6,031 bases of DNA from Moraxellaceae bacterium (lineage in GTDB: Bacteria > Pseudomonadota > Gammaproteobacteria > Pseudomonadales > UBA3067). The stretch lies in NCBI GenBank assembly GCA_002401525.1, contig NVTH01000046.1, forward strand, positions 14,372-20,402, in the 5' to 3' direction. Below, in pieces: positions 1-6,031 of this stretch. Under the pieces are notes generated by a model. That model ran no database searches, was not told where the DNA came from, and worked only from the letters and a program-made list of their open reading frames with translations. Position numbers and translations under genes: made by a program. The stretch's first letter is position 1; each line of letters starts with the position of its first letter.

Positions 1-1072
<1,072 letters not shown>

Positions 1073-1099
1073 ACCATAGAAATTAAACAGTCACTTACA

Positions 1100-1115
1100 C
1101 TAAGGCGTTAGCGTG
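1100..1115 (+). promoter_or_regulatory. Ribosome binding site deciding the GTG start of atpF
   Basis: AAGG at 1102-1105 lies seven bases before the GTG at 1113, supporting that non-ATG start. The next in-frame ATG (1177-1179, Met22) would remove the membrane anchor. CTAA (1100-1103) and TTAG (1108-1111) can pair around the loop GGCG, so the binding site could be partly masked in a weak hairpin. The binding site is read directly from the sequence; the masking is inference. Confidence 0.5.
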
Positions 1116-1583
1116 AATATTAATGCTACCCTATTAGGTCAAGCCATTTCATTTGCCATCTTTGTATGGTTTTGCATGAAATACGTCTGGCCGCCGTTAA
1201 CTGCAGCGATGCAAGAGCGGCAAGAGAAGCTAAGTGAAGGACTGCAATACGCTGAAAAGGCTGAGCAGGAACTTGCCCAAGCTAAAGAAAATGTTGAACT
1301 AGAATTGGCTACTGCTAAGAAACAGGCAGCAGAAATAGTTGAACAAGCTAACAAGCGCGCTAATCAACTTGTTGATGAAGCTAAAAATGATGCGATCAAA
1401 GTAGGCGAACGTGTCAAACAAGCGGCTCTAGATGACATTGATCAACAAGTTAATCGGGCCAAAGAAGATTTACGATCTCAAGTAGCAGGTCTGGCTGTTT
1501 TGGGTGCTGAGAAAATCTTATCGAAGTCGGTTGATCAAGGCGCACACAGCGAAATGCTGGATAAGCTTGCCGCTGAATTATAG
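1113..1583 (+). CDS. atpF: F1Fo ATP synthase subunit b
   Basis: Peripheral stalk subunit; two copies link the Fo a subunit to F1 through delta and resist rotor torque. The 156-residue length equals E. coli b. The N-terminal membrane anchor spans about residues 4-26, starting [14 protein letters not shown] and ending at the conserved CMKYVWPPL. Residues about 30-140 form a long charged, alanine-rich helix rich in Glu, Lys and Gln, typical of the dimeric right-handed coiled coil. The EQANKR segment (residues 77-82) with Ala79 is conserved. The C-terminus (VLGAEKIL, then KLAAEL) is the delta-binding end. Translation starts at GTG (1113-1115), as I recall for E. coli atpF. That start gives a full-length N-terminus and has AAGG seven bases upstream. 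Stop TAG at 1581-1583; the gap to atpH is only 20 bases, suggesting coupled translation. Confidence 0.98.
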   Translation: MNINATLLGQAISFAIFVWFCMKYVWPPLTAAMQERQEKLSEGLQYAEKAEQELAQAKENVELELATAKKQAAEIVEQANKRANQLVDEAKNDAIKVGERVKQAALDDIDQQVNRAKEDLRSQVAGLAVLGAEKILSKSVDQGAHSEMLDKLAAEL

Positions 1584-1603
1584 TTTTTAACTGGTGAAAA
1601 AAA

Positions 1604-2140
1604 ATGGCAGAACTGGTTACAGTCGCACGCCCCTATGCAAAAGCGGTGTTCCAATACGCGATCGAAAATAACCAACTTTCTGAGTGGTCAGAGATGTTGG
1701 CATTTGCCGCTGCCGTCGCTAAAGATCCAGATATGGTAGAAATGCTTCATAAGCCGCAATTTACTTCTGGACAGAAGGCGGATCTTTTCTACTCTGTTTG
1801 CAGCGAAAAATTAACTGAAGCAGGTAAGAATTTTATCTACCAGCTGGCTCAAAGTAAAAGGCTCATCATAGTTCCTCAGATCAGTGAATTGTATGAGCTT
1901 TTAAAAGCTGAGCAAGAAAAGACAGTTGATGTCTCGGTTATAGCGGCGTACGAGCTTAGTGATCAAGAAGAGGCAAAATTGTCTGAGACTCTGCAAAAAC
2001 GCCTCGGTAGAGAAGTAAAAATTAGCAGCGAAGTGGATAAATCCCTTTTAGGAGGGTTAGTAATTCGCGCTGGAGATCTAGTGATCGATGGCAGCGTTCG
2101 CGGAAAACTCGCAAAGCTATCCGAACATTTAAAATCTTAG
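1604..2140 (+). CDS. atpH: F1Fo ATP synthase subunit delta (OSCP type)
   Basis: Soluble F1 stator subunit that sits on top of the alpha3-beta3 head and joins it to the b dimer. It has 178 residues (E. coli 177). The N-terminal helical domain opens with VTVARPYAKAVF (residues 5-16), a conserved delta/OSCP start that binds the alpha N-terminus. The C-terminal domain holds the family signature around residues 146-167, with KSLLGGLVIRAGDLVIDGS and then VRGKL. Sequence in the middle (about 45-125) is the most diverged from E. coli, as expected for delta. The start is ATG at 1604 with GGTGA at 1593-1597 as a modest ribosome binding site, and the ATG follows directly on a run of A. Stop TAG at 2138-2140, with 36 bases before atpA. 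Confidence 0.97.
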   Translation: MAELVTVARPYAKAVFQYAIENNQLSEWSEMLAFAAAVAKDPDMVEMLHKPQFTSGQKADLFYSVCSEKLTEAGKNFIYQLAQSKRLIIVPQISELYELLKAEQEKTVDVSVIAAYELSDQEEAKLSETLQKRLGREVKISSEVDKSLLGGLVIRAGDLVIDGSVRGKLAKLSEHLKS

Positions 2141-2150
2141 AGTTATTTTA

Positions 2151-2170
2151 TTGCTGGAAACAGCGAGGGA
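2151..2170 (+). other. Small possible RNA hairpin next to the atpA ribosome binding site
   Basis: GCTG (2153-2156) and CAGC (2161-2164) can pair around GAAA, a GNRA-type tetraloop. Two further pairs (U-A and U-G) extend the stem to 2151-2166. The atpA Shine-Dalgarno GAGGGA starts at 2165, so the base of the stem touches it. The stem is short and may be chance; its complementarity is read directly from the sequence and its function is unknown. Confidence 0.3.
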
Positions 2171-2176
2171 AAGAGC

Positions 2177-3721
2177 ATGCAGCAACTCAACCCATCAGAA
2201 ATCAGTGAGCTGATTAAAAAGCGCATTACTGATCTGGATGCTTCATCGGAAGCTCGTAACGAAGGGACCGTAGTTAGTGTCTCTGACGGAATTTTGAAAA
2301 TTCATGGTCTTGCCGACGTAATGTACGGTGAGATGATAGAGTTCGACGGTGGCGTTTATGGAATGGCGCTTAACCTAGAGCAAGATTCAGTAGGCGCAGT
2401 AGTACTGGGGGATTACCTAGGCATTACCGAAGGCCAAAAAGCCCGATGTACTGGTCGTATTTTGGAAGTGCCTATTGGCAGAGGTTTGTTAGGTCGAGTG
2501 GTCAACGCCCTGGGTGAGCCCATTGATGGCAAAGGCCCCGTGGAATACAGCCAAACTTCTCCCGTAGAAAAAGTGGCGCCGGGTGTAATCGAGCGTCAAT
2601 CAGTGGATGAGCCTGTTCAAACAGGTCTTAAATCCATTGATGCCATGGTGCCCATCGGTCGTGGTCAACGGGAATTAATTATTGGTGATAGACAAGTAGG
2701 TAAAACTGCCGTTGCCATTGATGCGATAATTAACCAAAAAGGCACCGGGATCACCTGTATCTATGTTGCCATTGGTCAAAAACAGTCGTCTATTGCTGCC
2801 GTAGTACGTAAGTTAGAAGAGCACGGTGCATTGGCTCACACCATTATTGTTGCCGCTTCAGCTTCTGAGCCTGCTGCGATGCAGTTTATCGCGCCCTTTT
2901 CTGGTTGTACCATGGGTGAGTACTTCCGCGACATCGGTGAAGATGCACTGATCATTTATGATGATTTGACCAAACAAGCTTGGGCTTATCGTCAAATCTC
3001 ATTGTTGCTGCGTAGACCTCCAGGTCGTGAAGCGTATCCTGGTGATGTGTTCTATTTGCATTCCCGTTTGTTGGAACGTGCTTCCCGTGTAAACGCTGAA
3101 TACGTTGAAAAATTCACCGAAGGTAAAGTAAAAGGTAAAACTGGTTCGTTAACTGCGTTGCCTATTATTGAAACCCAAGCCGGTGACGTGTCTGCGTTTG
3201 TACCGACTAACGTAATCTCCATTACCGACGGTCAAATATTCCTTGAAACCAGTCTGTTTAACTCAGGTATTCGACCTGCGATAAATGCCGGACTGTCCGT
3301 TTCTCGAGTAGGTGGTGCAGCGCAAACCAAGATCATCAAGAAATTAGGCGGTGGTATTCGTTTGGCTTTGGCTCAATACCGTGAATTAGCAGCGTTTGCT
3401 CAGTTTGCATCCGATTTGGATGAAGCAACTCGTAAGCAGTTAGAGCATGGTCAAGCAGTGACTGAATTAATGAAGCAAAAGCAATACAGTCCTTTGAGCG
3501 TCTCTGAAATGGGTGTCAGCCTGTTTGCAGCTAACGAAGGGTATTTGGTTGGGTTGCCTATTAATAAAATAGGTGATTTCGAAGAAGCGTTAATCGCTTA
3601 CATGAATTCCGAATACAAAGATTTAATGGATCAAATTGCTACTTCAGGTGACTACAACAAGGATATTGCGGCTTCCTTTAAAGAAGCGCTGGATAAATTT
3701 AAATCCACGCAAACTTGGTAA
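2177..3721 (+). CDS. atpA: F1Fo ATP synthase subunit alpha
   Basis: Regulatory nucleotide-binding subunit of the alpha3-beta3 hexamer of F1, with 514 residues (E. coli 513; one extra near the N-terminus). Residues about 28-95 are the beta-barrel domain. The nucleotide-binding domain includes the P-loop GDRQVGKT at residues 170-177, with Lys176 and Thr177 present. The Walker B region is ALIIYDDL (257-264). The family stretch [15 protein letters not shown] follows at 276-290. The arginine finger that reaches into the beta catalytic site is Arg377 in [10 protein letters not shown] (E. coli Arg376). The C-terminal helical domain ends TQTW, like TQSW in E. coli. The one odd point is Val174, where E. 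coli has Thr. Start ATG at 2177 with GAGGGA at 2165-2170; stop TAA at 3719-3721. It lies between atpH and atpG, as in all classic atp operons. Confidence 0.99.
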   Translation: MQQLNPSEISELIKKRITDLDASSEARNEGTVVSVSDGILKIHGLADVMYGEMIEFDGGVYGMALNLEQDSVGAVVLGDYLGITEGQKARCTGRILEVPIGRGLLGRVVNALGEPIDGKGPVEYSQTSPVEKVAPGVIERQSVDEPVQTGLKSIDAMVPIGRGQRELIIGDRQVGKTAVAIDAIINQKGTGITCIYVAIGQKQSSIAAVVRKLEEHGALAHTIIVAASASEPAAMQFIAPFSGCTMGEYFRDIGEDALIIYDDLTKQAWAYRQISLLLRRPPGREAYPGDVFYLHSRLLERASRVNAEYVEKFTEGKVKGKTGSLTALPIIETQAGDVSAFVPTNVISITDGQIFLETSLFNSGIRPAINAGLSVSRVGGAAQTKIIKKLGGGIRLALAQYRELAAFAQFASDLDEATRKQLEHGQAVTELMKQKQYSPLSVSEMGVSLFAANEGYLVGLPINKIGDFEEALIAYMNSEYKDLMDQIATSGDYNKDIAASFKEALDKFKSTQTW

Positions 3722-3755
3722 TTTAAACTCAAACTGCAACTGAGTAGAGGCCGTT

Positions 3756-4616
3756 ATGGCGGGCGCTAAAGAAGTAAAAACGCAAATTTCGAGCATTAAA
3801 AGTACGCAAAAAATTACCAGTGCGATGGAAATGGTCGCTGCTAGTAAAATGCGTAAAGCTAAAGAACGCATGCAGTCCGGTAAGCCTTATGCGAATCGAA
3901 TGCGTCAAGTGGTGTCTCACTTGGCAAATTCGAATCCTGAATACCGCCACTCCTATATGGAGGAGCGTGAGGTTAAACGCGTTGGAATTATCGTAATCTC
4001 TACCGATCGCGGTTTGTGTGGCGGATTGAATATTAATTTATTTAAGAAAGTCATCGCCAAAGCCAAAGATTGGTCAGAAAAAGAAGTGCAAGCTGATTTT
4101 TGTTTAGTGGGGTCCAAAGCCCAATCCTATTTCAAAAGTGTCGGTGGTAATGTGGTTGCTACTGTTGCTGGTTTAGGGGATGCCCCCAAATTAGAAGACC
4201 TGATTGGTTCAGTGAAAGTAATGCTGGATTCCTATGATGAAGGAAAGATCGACCTGCTTTATGTGGCTTACAATGAATTTGTAAACACCATGATACAAGA
4301 TCCGACCGTACAACAGCTTTTGCCTTTGCAAACCACCGAAGACAAAGACTATCAGCATCACTGGGATTACATTTATGAGCCTGATGCGAAAGATGTTTTG
4401 GATCCACTGTTGACTCGTTATATCGAATCACAAGTCTACCAAAGTGTTGTTGAAAACGGCGCCAGTGAACAAGCTGCGCGGCGGGTATCTATGAAAAGTG
4501 CGACCGACAATGCAGGGGATTTGATATCGGATCTGGAGCTGGTTTATAACAAAGCGCGCCAGGCTGCTATTACCCAAGAGCTATCAGAAATTGTTAGCGG
4601 TGCGGCAGCAGTTTAG
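3756..4616 (+). CDS. atpG: F1Fo ATP synthase subunit gamma
   Basis: Central rotor shaft of F1, turning inside the alpha3-beta3 ring and coupling c-ring rotation to beta conformational change. It has 286 residues (E. coli 287). The N-terminal helix (about 1-55) carries [20 protein letters not shown], including the Met equivalent to E. coli gamma Met23. The middle Rossmann-like domain has the strongly conserved [11 protein letters not shown] (residues 82-92). The C-terminal helix (about 220-286) ends in the conserved [18 protein letters not shown], which forms the other strand of the coiled coil. Start ATG at 3756 has AGAGG at 3746-3750, five bases upstream. The gene ends with a tandem in-frame stop, TAG at 4614-4616 then TAA at 4617-4619. 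No deviation from the family was seen. Confidence 0.98.
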   Translation: MAGAKEVKTQISSIKSTQKITSAMEMVAASKMRKAKERMQSGKPYANRMRQVVSHLANSNPEYRHSYMEEREVKRVGIIVISTDRGLCGGLNINLFKKVIAKAKDWSEKEVQADFCLVGSKAQSYFKSVGGNVVATVAGLGDAPKLEDLIGSVKVMLDSYDEGKIDLLYVAYNEFVNTMIQDPTVQQLLPLQTTEDKDYQHHWDYIYEPDAKDVLDPLLTRYIESQVYQSVVENGASEQAARRVSMKSATDNAGDLISDLELVYNKARQAAITQELSEIVSGAAAV

Positions 4617-4633
4617 TAAGGGTTAGAATTTGA

Positions 4634-4657
4634 AGTAAGCGATGCTTACTAAAAAAA
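4634..4657 (+). other. Intercistronic inverted repeat between atpG and atpD
   Basis: AGTAAGC (4634-4640) and GCTTACT (4644-4650) are perfect reverse complements around a 3-base spacer, giving a 7-base-pair stem. It is followed by seven A (4651-4657), not by T, so it does not fit a rho-independent terminator on the + strand. It sits in the longest gap of the window (57 bases) and directly before the atpD ribosome binding site. It might stabilise or set a processing end in the mRNA, or modulate atpD translation; this is inference. Confidence 0.45.
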
Positions 4658-4660
4658 TTG

Positions 4661-6031
<1,371 letters not shown>

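Noticed and set aside
1139..1354. Minus-strand open frame opposite atpF
   Set aside because: It is Ser/Ala/Cys-rich, as expected for the complement of a Glu/Ala/Lys-rich coiled-coil gene; it is a shadow of atpF.
3644..3950. Two overlapping minus-strand open frames across the atpA-atpG junction
   Set aside because: Both lie opposite conserved coding sequence, show no ribosome binding site or family resemblance, and the second has implausible composition.
4159..4431. Minus-strand 90-codon frame opposite atpG
   Set aside because: Antisense to conserved gamma codons, with no domain or context support.
4634..4657. Rho-independent terminator between atpG and atpD
   Set aside because: The stem is followed by A rather than T on the + strand, and the minus strand shows no T-run after the stem, so neither orientation fits; termination inside the operon is also unlikely.

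Overview
The window is a continuous stretch of an F1Fo ATP synthase (atp/unc) operon. All genes are on the + strand, in the standard proteobacterial order: atpB (a, 5' end cut off by the window), atpE (c), atpF (b), atpH (delta), atpA (alpha), atpG (gamma) and atpD (beta, last few residues cut off by the window). The upstream gene usually found here (atpI) and the downstream one (atpC, epsilon) would lie outside the window.

Organism: the proteins read like those of Gammaproteobacteria. AtpE, AtpF, AtpG and AtpD follow the Escherichia coli proteins closely as I remember them. AtpF has the same 156-residue length and the same GTG start. The visible N-terminus of AtpB ([10 protein letters not shown] followed by PDGSWG) recalls Pseudomonas and marine relatives. 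Base composition looks moderate (mid-40s % GC by eye). I would say a non-enteric, possibly marine gammaproteobacterium, but cannot name a genus.

Layout: 1-796 atpB; 836-1072 atpE; 1113-1583 atpF; 1604-2140 atpH; 2177-3721 atpA; 3756-4616 atpG; 4674-6031 atpD. Intergenic gaps are 20-57 bases and hold ribosome binding sites and a few small possible RNA hairpins. No gap approaches 300 bases. No promoter, terminator, tRNA, mobile element or CRISPR is evident.

Function: a, b2 and the c-ring form the membrane Fo proton channel and rotor. Alpha3-beta3-gamma-delta (with epsilon, not in view) form the catalytic F1. Proton flow past the a-subunit arginine and the c-subunit aspartate turns c and gamma and drives ATP synthesis at the beta sites, while b and delta hold the stator. 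All key catalytic and proton-translocating residues I checked are present, so this looks like a complete proton-type enzyme. I see no undescribed system here. The points worth a second look are small: intercistronic inverted repeats, an 11-codon ORF overlapping the atpD start, and a hydrophobic substitution in the alpha P-loop.
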